Below, in pieces: positions 45,001 through 55,731 of a stretch of 64,000 nt of DNA. The notes below the pieces were generated by a model. The model had not been told where the DNA came from, ran no database searches, and saw only the letters and a program-made list of their open reading frames with translations. Origin of the DNA: JBEKIK01 sp963838495 (GTDB taxonomy: Bacteria > Planctomycetota > Planctomycetia > Pirellulales > Thermoguttaceae); assembly GCA_963838495.1 (NCBI GenBank), contig CAWIRC010000004.1, positions 248,001-312,000 on the forward strand, read 5' to 3'. The position numbers were made by a program, and so were the translations under genes. How positions within the stretch are numbered: the first letter of the stretch is position 1; each line of letters begins with the position of its first letter.

Positions 45001-45775
45001 ATATCAGGATGAAAAAACGTGCAAGCCGGAAGAAACGGCTCGTCTTGGTGCGGAACTCCTGGCCAAGGCGTTTGTCGAACGCGGAGGAGTCGAGGCCAGG
45101 AACGCCAAAACCATCGTCGGCGAGCAGGCCACCCGGGCAAACATCGAGGAAGCGATCGTGAAATGGCTGCCCAGCGTCACCCAGCCGGGCGATACGGTAT
45201 TCATTTTTTACTGCGGCCACGGTCTGACTATCAAGAATCTCGACGGCACGAAGCCCGACGGCCGCGACGGCCTGATTACGACTTACGACAACGATATCGG
45301 CTCTGACTTCAAAAGCCAAGAGGAAGAGGAGGCCAGGATGCGGAAACAATTAATCTCCGATGAGGCACTTGCCCGCTGGCTGGAAGAACTCAGCGGCCGG
45401 CAGATCGTGCTGATGCTGGAAACGTGCCATGCCGGGTCGATGATCGATGCCAAGACCCTGAGCCGTTTTTTTATCCAAGAGGCGGCGACGATAAAAGGCG
45501 TTACACAGCTTAACGTCGATGTCGTGGTGGCCTGCCTGCCCGACGAAAACGCTTATTTCATTCCGGATCAAGCCGATTTAATGGCCCTTTTCATTACCCA
45601 AGCCATGCAGAACCTGCCCAAGCCGGTTACGCTCAAACAGGCTTTTGCACACTACCTGCAAGGCCAGATGATGTTCTTGAAACAAGTAAGTGAAAAAATG
45701 CACACGACGGATATAGGACGACAGTTGCCTGTGTTTATCGACAACTCGTTGCTGCCGATCGTGCTGGCGCCGTGA
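44993..45775 (+). CDS. Secreted DUF4384-caspase protein, part 2 of 2 (caspase-like C14 domain)
   Basis: Caspase-like p20 fold: after 'LFIGVNKY', 'TRANIEEAIVKWLPSVTQPGDTVFIFYCGHGL' carries the catalytic His and 'RQIVLMLETCHAGSM' the catalytic Cys; both are intact. The active site is of the orthocaspase/metacaspase type, predicted to cleave after basic residues. The C-terminal 'LKQAFAHYLQGQMMFLKQV' ends the fold. The adjacent gene is a paralogue lacking both catalytic residues. Confidence 0.85.
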   Translation: MNKYQDEKTCKPEETARLGAELLAKAFVERGGVEARNAKTIVGEQATRANIEEAIVKWLPSVTQPGDTVFIFYCGHGLTIKNLDGTKPDGRDGLITTYDNDIGSDFKSQEEEEARMRKQLISDEALARWLEELSGRQIVLMLETCHAGSMIDAKTLSRFFIQEAATIKGVTQLNVDVVVACLPDENAYFIPDQADLMALFITQAMQNLPKPVTLKQAFAHYLQGQMMFLKQVSEKMHTTDIGRQLPVFIDNSLLPIVLAP

Positions 45776-45945
45776 AAAAACATTCAAAACCACAAAAAGG
45801 CAATTTATCGGAAACAAAGGAAATCGCTGAAAGGAAAACTGTTATGACCGGCAAATATGCGAATTGGATAGCCCGTGTTTCATGTCGTGGTTATATTTTT
45901 ACATTTAGGGGTCGATAGGTCGTCTTTTTTGGGAGGGTTACTATC

Positions 45946-47478
45946 ATGTGCCGAATGCGAACTGTGATTTATTTCCTGGCGGCGGCGATTCTCTTAGTCG
46001 CAAATTCCAATATGACCGCCGGTCAGGACGCCCCGCCGGCCGGCTCTCAAGAGAAACCGCAATCTTCCGACATAGACGGCATTAAGCAGGATAAGCCAGG
46101 CTTTTTGGTCTGCGCCAATGTGGACCGCGCCGGCAATTCTTATCGCGAGGGGGATTTGCTTACCATTCAAGCGGCGTGCGAGGTGGACGCGTATCTTTAC
46201 GTGCTCTACAAGCAGGCCGACGGAAAAGTGTTTCAAATATTCCCTAACTCCTCCCAGCCGGAGAACCGCGTAAAGGCGCGGCAGGCGGTGGCGATTCCCG
46301 GGCCGGATGATCTTTTTCGCTGGGTGATAGGCCCGCCTTTTGGCAAGGAGATCATCAAGGTGATCGCGTCGAAGGAGCCCTTGAAGGCCCTTTCCGACCC
46401 GGAGTTCCGCCGGCAGCGGTTCAATCCCGTCGCTCCGGAGAAGGTCAAAGGGATCGAGTTGGAGTTGGGCCAGGAACAGCCTCCGCCATGGGCCGAGGAC
46501 GCCGTGGAGATTCAGACATATCCCAAGAATCGCGACTTGCCAGAGAGCAACAGGCGACGATATGCGTTGTGCATCGGAATCTCGAAGTACGAAATGGCCG
46601 AAGCGCATAAATCCATCACGGGCAAGGATGGTTTCCAGTCGGTGGCGAGCAATCGGGATGCCCGCCGCATGGCAAGCATTCTTGCCGAACTGGGCGAGAT
46701 CGGCAATTACCGCATCCTCACGGACGACCAGGCTACGCGCAACGGCATAGAGGAAGCGATAACCGGATGGTTGCCTGCCGTCAGCCGGCCGGGCGACACC
46801 GTGTTCATTTACTATTCGGGCTTGGTCTCCCTGGACATGGAGACAAAGGCCATTTATCTGGAGCCGTATGATTTCATTTCTTCCGAAGTGTTGCGGGATT
46901 TTTTTAATAAGTTACAGGCGGGGAAACTCGAACGCTATTTGATTCCTCGGGTGGAAGAGTTGTTCAACCTGGCAAGGCAGTATCCTAATATCCTGCCGAG
47001 CGGCAGGAATGTGCTTCCCGAAGTTTTGGGCGTTAGCGATATTGTCCTGGCCCACTGGTTGCAGCGACTTGCCGGACGCCAGGTTGTGCTGATCTTCGAT
47101 GCGCCTGGGGCGGGATTCTTTGCGCCCAAGACCAAGGGAGATTTATCGGTCGAGGAAGCACCCGCGTTCAAATCGTTACAAACCGACATTGCCCGACTGA
47201 AAGACTTGGGGCAGGGGGAAATTGCCTTGTTGGCGGGAACTTCAGCCCAGGGAGAATTCGTGAGCCGCGAGAGCATTAAGGGGGGCATGATGACGGTGTT
47301 CCTGTGTGACGCCATTGCCAACGCAGCCGGCCCTCTTACCTTGGAGCAGGCGCACCAAATCATTCTCAAACGCGTGGACGAAGAACAGCAGCAGTCGGCT
47401 CAGGGCGGTTCGCCGCGCAAACTGAACCGCCCATTGTTGTTCAACACCTGTACGAAACCTGTATACGTAAGGCCGTGA
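45946..47478 (+). CDS. Secreted DUF4384-pseudocaspase, catalytic His and Cys both replaced
   Basis: 510 residues with GGGAGG upstream and a signal peptide (1-26). DUF4384 domain at about 55-150 ('YREGDLLTIQAACEVDAYLYVLYKQADGK') and a caspase-like domain from about 205 ('RRYALCIGISKYEMAEA', 'ATRNGIEEAITGWLPAVSRPGDTVFIYYSGLV'). At the His position (GHG in its neighbour) it has GLV, Leu-293; at the Cys position (ETCHAG) it has 'DAPGAG', Pro-387. The frame is open throughout, so loss of activity is not due to a break. It aligns closely with the preceding active gene, so it probably arose by duplication and serves as a partner or decoy rather than a protease. Confidence 0.85.
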   Translation: MCRMRTVIYFLAAAILLVANSNMTAGQDAPPAGSQEKPQSSDIDGIKQDKPGFLVCANVDRAGNSYREGDLLTIQAACEVDAYLYVLYKQADGKVFQIFPNSSQPENRVKARQAVAIPGPDDLFRWVIGPPFGKEIIKVIASKEPLKALSDPEFRRQRFNPVAPEKVKGIELELGQEQPPPWAEDAVEIQTYPKNRDLPESNRRRYALCIGISKYEMAEAHKSITGKDGFQSVASNRDARRMASILAELGEIGNYRILTDDQATRNGIEEAITGWLPAVSRPGDTVFIYYSGLVSLDMETKAIYLEPYDFISSEVLRDFFNKLQAGKLERYLIPRVEELFNLARQYPNILPSGRNVLPEVLGVSDIVLAHWLQRLAGRQVVLIFDAPGAGFFAPKTKGDLSVEEAPAFKSLQTDIARLKDLGQGEIALLAGTSAQGEFVSRESIKGGMMTVFLCDAIANAAGPLTLEQAHQIILKRVDEEQQQSAQGGSPRKLNRPLLFNTCTKPVYVRP

Positions 47479-47588
47479 ATCAAGTGCCGGTCGCCGTTTT
47501 GCCGGCGAGCCCGGCCGCTGCGATTTAGGGATTGGATAGCCAACGGCATCCGTTTTGATTGAATGACACAAGCCGTGGAGAAATCGCC

Positions 47589-50322
47589 ATGCGTTCGATT
47601 CCCGAACATCATGTACTTGGCATAGCGGCGGCGCTTCTTTTTATGCTTTGCGTGGGGCACGTCCAGGCCGACGATCAAGCGGAGTTCAACCGACTGCTAA
47701 ATGATTCAGATCGTCAATTGACCGCCGGTCAATATCGCGAGGCGGAGAATACCGCTTCCCAAATGGAGCGGTTGGCTGAAGGCCCGCTGAGCAACAACCC
47801 AGCGTGGCTGGCCTTGGCTCTAAATCAAAAAGCCATTGCGCTCTTGCATCAAGGGCGTTACGCGGAGGCAGAGCCGCTTTTGAAGCGGGCGCTGGCCATC
47901 CGGGAAAAGGTCCTTGGGCCGGAACACCCGGAGACGGCAACCGGCCTCAACAACCTGGCGGGTTTGTACGACGAACAGGGCCGCTACACGGAGGCGGAGC
48001 CGCTCTACAAGCGGGCGCTGGCCATCCGGGAAAAGGCCCTCGGGCCGGATCACCCGAATACGGCAACCAGCCTCCACAACCTGGCGGGGCTGTACAAGGA
48101 CCAGGGCCGTTACGCAGAGGCGGAGCCACTATACAAACGGGCGCTGGCCATACGGGAAAAGACCCTTGGGCCGGATCGCCCGGATACGGCACAAAGCCTC
48201 AACAATCTAGCGGAGTTGTACCGGGCCCAGAGCCGCTACGCGGAGGCCGAGCCGCTTTACAAGCGGGCACTGGCCATCCGGGAAAAGGCCCTTGGGCCGG
48301 AACACCCGGATACGGCGCAAAGCCTCAACAACCTGGCGAATCTCTATTGGAGCCAGGGCCGCTACACGGAGGCGGAGCCGCTCCTCAAGCGGGCACTGGC
48401 CATCCGGGAAAAGGCCCTTGGGCCGGATCACCCGGATACGGCCATGAGCCTAAAGAACTTGGCATATTTATGCCAGAGACAGGGCCGTTGCGCGGAAGCA
48501 GAGCCGCTGGTAGATCGCGCCCTTGCCATTTTTGAGCGCACCCACGCCGCGCCAGACTGGCAGTTGACGTGCTACCGCCTGCGGGCAGAACTCGGCTGGG
48601 AGGCCAAACGACGCAGCGAAGCCATCGCTGATCTGCAACGGGCCATGGAACTGGCCGAGCAATTGCGCGGCCAAAGCTCCGGCACCGCCCATGAACGAGC
48701 GGAGTATTTTGGCGCCTTTGCCGGCGTGTTCGAGCAGATGGTGGCTTGGCAGAATGAACTGAATGACACGGCTGCGGTTCTCTCGGCCATTGAGCGGGCC
48801 CGCGCCCGCAGCCTCTTGGACGACCTGAACCTATCCGGCGCCGATCTGGATGCCGGGCGTTCGGCAGTGGAACGCGAAAGTAATAAGCATCGCGAAGCAG
48901 AGCTGAAAACCCAGGCAGCCGGCCTGGAGCGGCAATTAATGACCGCCAAAGACAACAAGGATAAGTCGCGCCTCCAAGCGGAGTTGGCCAAGGCCCGCGA
49001 GGCCCTGTACGATCATTATCGCGATCAGCGAACGAGCAGTCCCGTGTATCGAAACCTGTTGGCCGTGGGCAGCGGTTCGGTTCGCCTCAGCCGGGTGCAG
49101 GGCGTGTTGGCCGGGCGAGATGCTCTGATGTTGATGTATTTGCTGGGCGAGAAGAATGGATACGTGCTGGTTCTCAGCGGCGATACGGCCCGCGTGGCCA
49201 CGCTGAACGTTGATGCGGAAGCCGCGAAGACCTTGGGCATAGACGCCGGGCCGCTTACCAGTGCGCGGATGCGGGTGATCGTCACCCAAAAAGATGGCAG
49301 CGGCGTGCTCCAGCAGTTGGCCGATGCGAAGCGGGCTACGGAAACAACAGCGAAGATGGCCGCGCTCTGGCAGGTGCTAGTGCCGGAAGCGGAGCGGAAT
49401 CAGTTGGTGGAAAAAAAATACAAGCGGCTGTTCGTCGTGCCTGACGGGGCCTTGTCGCTTTTGCCGTTTGAGGGCCTGGTGGTCGAGCAGGGCGAGTCGC
49501 CCAAGTATCTGCTGGACGTTGCCCCGCCGATGGCCTACGGGCCGTCGGCCACGGTGCTCTATAATCTGGCCCAGCGGCAGGTTTCCACTAGCGGCACAAA
49601 GCCAAGCGAGCCGGTGCTTACTGTGGGCAATGCCCAATATGGCCCGGCCGCCGAACAATCCAGCGATCCGTTGGTGCAATTGGCCGCCCGCTCGCGTTAC
49701 ACGGCCTTGGGCGGGAAGCTCAGCCCGCTGCCCTATACATCCTGGGAAATCCAGTGGGTGGCGAAAAACTTTGCCCAGGGAGGATTGAAGACCGCGACGC
49801 TTTCCGGCCCGCAGGCGACCAAGGCCAATTTGCGGGCCAACGTGGCCGGCCGGCGGATCGTGCACCTGGCCTGCCATGGGTTGGCCGACCAGTCCTACGG
49901 CAATTTTTTCGGGGCCTTGGCGTTGACGCCGGGCGGAAAGGCCAATGACGCCACCGACGACGGATTTTTGACCTTGCCGGAAATCTACGAATTGAACTTG
50001 AAGGATTGCGAGCTGGCGATCCTTCAGCGCCTGCGAGACGAACTACGGGCCGGAGCAGCGGGGAGAAGGCGTTTGGGCCTTGTCGCGGGGATTCCTCGTG
50101 GCCGGTTCACGCCGCGTGGTGGCCAGCAACTGGCTGGTGGACGACGAGGCTGCGGCCAGCCTGGTGGGTTATTTTTGCAGCGTCCTTGCCAACGCGGAAA
50201 AGGCCGGCAACCAGCCCGACTACGCCCAAGCCCTGCACGAAGCCAAGCTCTGGGTCCGCGGGCAGAAGAAATGGGAAAGCCCCTATTATTGGGGCACATT
50301 TGTGCTCGTGGGGCCGGATTGA
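47589..50322 (+). CDS. Secreted TPR-CHAT protease A (6 TPRs), frameshift at catalytic Cys
   Basis: Start ATG 47589 with GGAG upstream; an earlier in-frame ATG at 47559 is less likely. Signal peptide 1-24. Six 42-residue kinesin-light-chain-type TPRs ('GRYAEAEPLYKRALAIREKALGPDHPDT'-type units), a helical region, a coiled-coil, and a C-terminal CHAT (caspase HetF-associated with TPRs) domain. Catalytic His is in 'VHLACHG' (His-763). At 50024 one extra base (ATCCTTCAGC where the paralogue has ATCCTTAGC) destroys 'AILSACET', the catalytic Cys; the correct frame resumes as 'LSRGFLVAGSRRVVASNW' to TGA 50320. Read as given, the protein is inactive. An assembly error is the likelier cause. Confidence 0.85.
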
Positions 50323-50353
50323 ATCAATAACCTGTTTTATGAAGGATCATGCC

Positions 50354-51463
50354 ATGCAAGGCCGAGATTTGAAAAAAGTTGTCCTCTGCTTGTTGTTTAT
50401 GTTGGTACTGCCAGCGTGCCTGCGGGCCGCGGATGCGCAAGAAATCCTAAAACTTGAAAAACAGTATAATGATTTAATGGCTTCCGGGAAGTATAAAGAG
50501 GCGGAGCCGGTCGCCAAGCAAATGGTCGCTATCGCCGAGCGCGATTTCGCGAATCAACCCCAGATTAATATAATTTGCTTAGAGGATCTCGCCATAATTT
50601 ATTTCGACCAGGGTCGATACGCGGAGGCCGAGCCGCTTTTTAAACGCTCCCTGGCGATCAAGGAAAAGGCCCTCGGCGCCGATCATCCCAACGTGGCAGT
50701 GAGCCTGAACAATCTCGCTCTATTTTATAAAGCCCAAGGCCGATATGCGGAGGCGGAGCCACTCTTTAAACGCTCTTTGGCGATTGATGAAAAAACCTAT
50801 GGCAAAAATCATCCAGATGTAGCAAAAGACCTGAACAATCTTGCCAACCTTTATTATATCCAAGGCCGCTACGTGGAGGCCGAGCCGCTTTACAGACAGG
50901 CCCTGCCGATTATGGAAAAGGCACTCGGCCCTGAGCATCCTAACGTAGCGGCGATTCTGAACAATCTCTCCATAATTTATCAGGATCAAGGCCGTTACGC
51001 AGAGTCGGAACCGCTTTGCAAACGGGCGCTGACTATTAGGGAAAAAGCTCTTGGTGTTGAGCATCCCGATGCCGCCCAGAGCCTGAACAATCTCGCTTTA
51101 CTTTATCGCATCCAAGGTCGATACGCGGAGGCGGAGCCGCTTTTCAAACGCTCGCTGGCGATTAAGGAAAAGGCCCTGGGCCCCGAGCATCCCGATGTGG
51201 CGGGGAGCCTGAATAATTTCGCCATGCTTTATCACGATCAAGGCCGTTATGCGGAGGCGGAGCCGCTTTACAAACGGGCCCTGGCGATTAAGGAAAAGGC
51301 CCTGGGCCCCGAGCATCCCGATGTGGCGGGGAGCCTGAACAATCTCGCCGCTCTTTATCGTGTTCAAGGCCGATACGCGGAGGCAGAACCGCTTTTCAAG
51401 CGGGCATTGCTATTCAGGAAAAGGCCCTCGGCACTGAACATCCCGATGTGGCGCAGAGCCTGA
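50354..51463 (+). CDS. Secreted TPR-CHAT protease B, part 1 (signal peptide and TPRs 1-7)
   Basis: Gene spans 50354-53585. ATG 50354 has GAAGGA seven bases upstream and starts the signal peptide 'LKKVVLCLLFMLVLPACLRAADA'; the longer frame upstream (to 50006) is an out-of-frame shadow of gene A. Seven 42-residue TPRs follow ('GRYAEAEPLFKRSLAIKEKALGPEHPDV'-type). At about 51409 one base is missing (GCATTGCTATTC for GCATTGGCTATTC), and the frame continues in the next ORF. Confidence 0.8.
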   Translation: MQGRDLKKVVLCLLFMLVLPACLRAADAQEILKLEKQYNDLMASGKYKEAEPVAKQMVAIAERDFANQPQINIICLEDLAIIYFDQGRYAEAEPLFKRSLAIKEKALGADHPNVAVSLNNLALFYKAQGRYAEAEPLFKRSLAIDEKTYGKNHPDVAKDLNNLANLYYIQGRYVEAEPLYRQALPIMEKALGPEHPNVAAILNNLSIIYQDQGRYAESEPLCKRALTIREKALGVEHPDAAQSLNNLALLYRIQGRYAEAEPLFKRSLAIKEKALGPEHPDVAGSLNNFAMLYHDQGRYAEAEPLYKRALAIKEKALGPEHPDVAGSLNNLAALYRVQGRYAEAEPLFKRALLFRKRPSALNIPMWRRA

Positions 51464-53585
51464 ACAATCTCGCCAATCTTTATGACAATCAAAGCCGATA
51501 CGCGGAAGCGGAGACACTTTATAAACGAGCTTTGGCGATTCTGGAAAAAGCCATGGGCGAAGGGCATCCGGATGTGGCGACGAGTTTGAATAATCTCGCT
51601 GATATTTATCGTACACAAGGCCGTTACGCAGAGTCGGAACCGCTTTGTAAAAGGTCACTGGCGATTAGGGAAAAGGCCCTAGGCGAAGTGCATCCCGATG
51701 TGGCCATGAGCCTAAACGATCTTACTATTATTTATAAAAACCAAGGCCGTTATGCCGAGGCCGAGCCGCTAATAGCCCGATCAATTGCAATATTGGATCA
51801 TATAGATGTGAATCCGGATTTGCGTTGCAAGGGATATTGGATAAAGGCCGAATTGGCGTGGAAGACCCAACATCAAGATCAGGCCGTAGCCGATCTGCGG
51901 CGGGCCATGCAATTCGCCGAGCAGATGCGCTCGAAAAGTTCCGGCGGCGAGGTCCAGCAGGCCCAGGCCTTCGGCCGATATACTTCCGCGTTCGAAACCA
52001 TGGTTGATTGGCAAACGGAACTCAATCATCCGGCCGAGGGCCTGGAGGCCATGGAGCGGAGCCGGGCCCGGTCCTTGATGGATCAGATGGCCTCGGCCCA
52101 CATGGATCTCCTGGCCGGGCTGGAACAGGGCAAGGCCGCGGAACTCCGCAGCAAGGACCAGCAGGCCCAGGCCCGGATCGCGATGCTGCAAAAACAAGCG
52201 GAAATCCTGGAAAAGCGCAAAGACCTGTTGGATAACGATCGGAAAGCGGAGACCAAAAAACTGGAGGATGAACTTCATGCCGCCCGGCAGGCCTATGCCG
52301 ACGTGTATGCCGAGATACGCAACGTCAGCCCGGCCTATTGGCTGGCTGTTGGACAGGATCGGAAGCCTGTTTCCCTGGAGGAACTAAAGAAGAAAGCGGC
52401 CGAGGAAAAGGCCCTGTTATTGGAATATTTAATAGGCGATAAGGGTTCTAACCTGCTAATTGTACCGGGCGCGGGTGAGCCGCGGCTTGTAAAGCTGGAA
52501 ATTGGCAAAGATCAAGCGGGCAAACTGGCCATCAAAGAGGGCCCCCTTACTGACAAGATTCTTAATGGAATCCTACAAAACAAGGAGAGTACCGGTGTTT
52601 TACAGATCCTCAAAGATCCGAATTCCAAGGACTTAAAACAGGCAATAACGGCCCTTAGAGCGCTTTGGGAATTGCTGATTCCCCAGCCGGAGCGTGAGGC
52701 GCTGAAAGACGGCAAATTCCAGCGCCTGATAGTGATTCCCGACGGGGCGCTTGCGCAATTGCCGTTTGAAAGCCTGGTGGTTGGCGAAGGCGAGAAGCCG
52801 GAGTTTCTCCTGGACGCGGGCCCGCCGATCATTTACGCCCCTTCGGCCACGATTTTTATGAATCTTGCGAAGCGTGAAACAAAAACCCCTTCCTCCGGCA
52901 AGGAACAGGTCCTTTCGGTGGGCGATTGCCGCTACGATGGCCGCTCGGCCGCGCTTTCACGTTATGGGAGTGTCGGCGGCGCCCTGTCCCCGCTTTACTA
53001 CTCGGGCCAGGAGATCCAATGGGTGTCGAACGTCTTCGGCAAGGCTGGTACCAAAGTCAACTTGTTGAAGGCGGATCAGGCCACCAAGGCTAATGTCCGC
53101 CGTGGCGCCCCGCAACGACAGATCTTGCATTTCGCCTGTCACGGGCTGGTGGACCAAGCCTACGGGAATCTATTTGGGGCCTTGGCCTTCACGCCGGGGG
53201 CCAATCCGGACAATCCTTCGGACGACGGTTTTTTGACCTTGCCGGAGATCTACGAACTGAACCTCAAGGGCTGCGAGTTGGCGATCCTCAGCGCCTGCGA
53301 GACCAATCTGGGTCCGCAGCAAAAGGGCGAAGGAGTCTGGGCCTTGTGCGCGGTTTTCTGGTGGCCGGTTCACGCCGGGTGGTGGCCAGCAACTGGCTGG
53401 TGGACGACGAGGCTGCGGCCACGTTGGTGAGTTACTATTGCAGCGGCCTTGCCCAGTCGGAAAAGGCGGGCAACACACCGGACTACGCCCAGGCCCTACA
53501 GACCGCCAAACGCCTTGTCCGCCAAAATAAGAAATGGGAGCATCCTTACTACTGGGCAATGTTCGAACTCGTCGGACCAAATTGA
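51448..53585 (+). CDS. Secreted TPR-CHAT protease B, part 2 (TPRs 8-10, coiled-coil and CHAT domain)
   Basis: True coding in this frame begins near 51409. Three more TPRs, then 'MVDWQTELNHPAEGLEAMERSRARSLMDQM', a charged coiled-coil, and CHAT: His in 'ILHFACHGLVDQAYGN' (53140-53142) and Cys in 'LAILSACETNLGPQ' (53296-53298), both intact. A second break, one base lost near 53348 (TTGTGCGCGG for TTGTCGCGCGG), shifts the last ~75 residues, which resume as 'RGFLVAGSRRVVASNWLVDDEAA' to TGA 53585. The last 300 bases are nearly identical to those of gene B' at 58,900-59,217. Confidence 0.85.
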
Positions 53586-53624
53586 TACAAAAATACCGTC
53601 CCTTCAATTATAAAGGAGTGAATC

Positions 53625-55705
53625 ATGTATTACAAAAAGAATGTCTGCTATGTTCGCCGTGATGAACATATGCGCAAAGCACACGGTTTTTTCAGCCTTA
53701 CGGCGGGCTGCGTTATTTATCTTTCCCTGTTTCAAGTTGCAACCCTCGAGGCCTCCGAGCAGAAAGGCCGCGCTTGGGCGATTTTAATCGGGGTGCAGAA
53801 TTATCGCGTCGCGCCCAAGCTGCTTTACACGCTTAACGATGTGGAGCGGCTGACGGATACTTTAGTCCGCCGCGGCAACTACTCGCTGCAAAATATGATG
53901 ATCATGGTTGATACGGCCAAGGACGAAAGTTACCGGCCTTGGAAAAAGAATATTGAGGCCGAACTGCCGCTGTTTTTGAAGAAGCCGGGACCGGATGATC
54001 GTTTGCTGGTGTATTTTAGCGGCCATGGCTTTCGCGATAAGGACCGAAAAATGTACTTGGCTCCCTTGGAATGCGATCCCAATGACATAGCCGCAACCGG
54101 CATTCCCATCCAGTGGCTGCGCGGGCAAATCGCCGAGTGTAGAGCCCCTTTTAAGTTGCTGATCCTCGACGCTTGCCATGCGGGTTCGGAAAAAGGCGAT
54201 GAGGAAGCGACAGGAATTCCCGCCGACGAATTGGGCGAGTCGTTTCGCGATCTTGAAGGCGTGGTAACCTTCGCCAGTTCGAAGGCGCAGGAAAAAAGCC
54301 TGATCTGGGGCGAGATGCAACAATCGCTCTTCAGTTGGTGGCTAAACCAAGGGCTGAAGGGTCATGCCGACGCTAACGGCGACAACCAAATTACCATCGA
54401 CGAACTGTATGCCTTCGTGCATCGCAATGTGTCCGCCACCGCGCGGAATCTTTTCGTCCGCGATCAAACTCCCGTGCGTATAGTCCGCTTCGGCACACCG
54501 GGCGTACCGGTGGTAATTGCGCCAAAGTCAACCACTCTGCGCGAATCGCTGGCCGACATGTCTGAAGAGTTGGCCACGGCTATGCGCACACACCAGTTGA
54601 CGCGGGTTGGGGTGGTCGAGTTTCTGCCCGGTTCCTTGGACCCCAAGATTAGGACTCAACTGGGCGGTGATCCTGGACTTTTGGGACGTTGGTGCGCGGC
54701 CGAATTTGAAAAACAGATGGGGCAGCGCTCGAATGGACATTATGAGATGATCGCCTGCAACGCCTTGCAAAAATCCTTGAGCGACGAGAAATTGCCGTTT
54801 AAGGATCTGCACACCTCGGCAATGAAGAATTTATTAGTGGAAGGGAAAAAAGTACCCGTATTGGCTGAAGGCCGAATTACCGCTCGCACGGGCTGCACGA
54901 TCAGCTTTTACTGTGCGCTAAAGTCCAACGATACGCAAGAAGTGCTGGCCGAAGCAAGCTCCACCGCATTGCTCGACGAATCGGAATGGGCGATGATCGG
55001 CCATAGTGTGGCAGTAACCGGAACTGACCGGACGCCGGAAGTAGGTACGGGACCGACCGAAGTCAAAGTGGCCCAGGCCATGGATGAAAAATCCAAAGGT
55101 CCGCATCCGCTTTTGGATAAAAATTTTCCCTTCCGCGTGAACTTGATAGTCGCCGGCAAAAAACGCGAATTAGTTTTCGACGGCGCGAATAACAATTGCT
55201 ACGTGCCCGTCAACAAAGGCGAGGTGTATTCGATCCTGGTCGAGAACAAAAGCGACAGCGTGGTTTTGATGCGGCTTCTGGTTAACGGCCTGAACACGCT
55301 TCCGGAAATGGAAAAAAACACCAAGGGGGTTTATACGACCCTCACCGCCAAGCGGGTGAATCTCGATGAGGCCGCCGCCTGGAAACTCGATCCCCATCAA
55401 AGCCGGATCTATTCGATCCCGGGTTATTTCGAGACTACGGGCGAACAAGGAAAATATCGCCAGTTTGAAGTGGTCGATGCGGAAGAATCCACGGCGGCGC
55501 GGCAGAAATTCACCGAACAAATAGGCCTTATAACCGCGGCCTTTTACGCGCCCAAGGGCAAATCCAGGGGGCCGCTGGGAACAAAAGCAGGGCGCAAAAA
55601 TCAGGCGCAACCGAATTGTACAACGACGCGGAGCCCGACAACTTGCTGGGCGTGGTCCATATTCATTATGTCGAGCCAGAGGCGATTAAAAAAATCCCCA
55701 ATTAA
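53625..55705 (+). CDS. Secreted EF-hand caspase-like protease (C14)
   Basis: About 693 residues after repair. AAAGGAG before the ATG; hydrophobic leader at about 20-43. Caspase-like domain at about 48-290: 'GRAWAILIGVQNYRV', 'LLVYFSGHGFRDKDRKMYLAP' (His-134) and 'KLLILDACHAGSEKG' (Cys-184), all intact. A canonical EF-hand loop DANGDNQITIDE (residues 249-260; Asp-249, Asn-251, Asp-253, Gln-255, Glu-260) lies in the C-terminal part of the fold, so calcium may control it. After the protease there is a ~280-residue region of unknown fold. A missing base near 55565 shifts the last 45 codons; restored they read 'GATELYNDAEPDNLLGVV' and end at TAA 55703. Confidence 0.85.
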
Positions 55706-55731
55706 TAATCCTGATGTATAGGAGACATTCC

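Noticed and set aside
50006..50353. N-terminal extension of the TPR-CHAT B frame
   Set aside because: It is an out-of-frame reading of the 3' end of gene A; the true start at 50354 has a ribosome-binding site and signal peptide matching gene B'.
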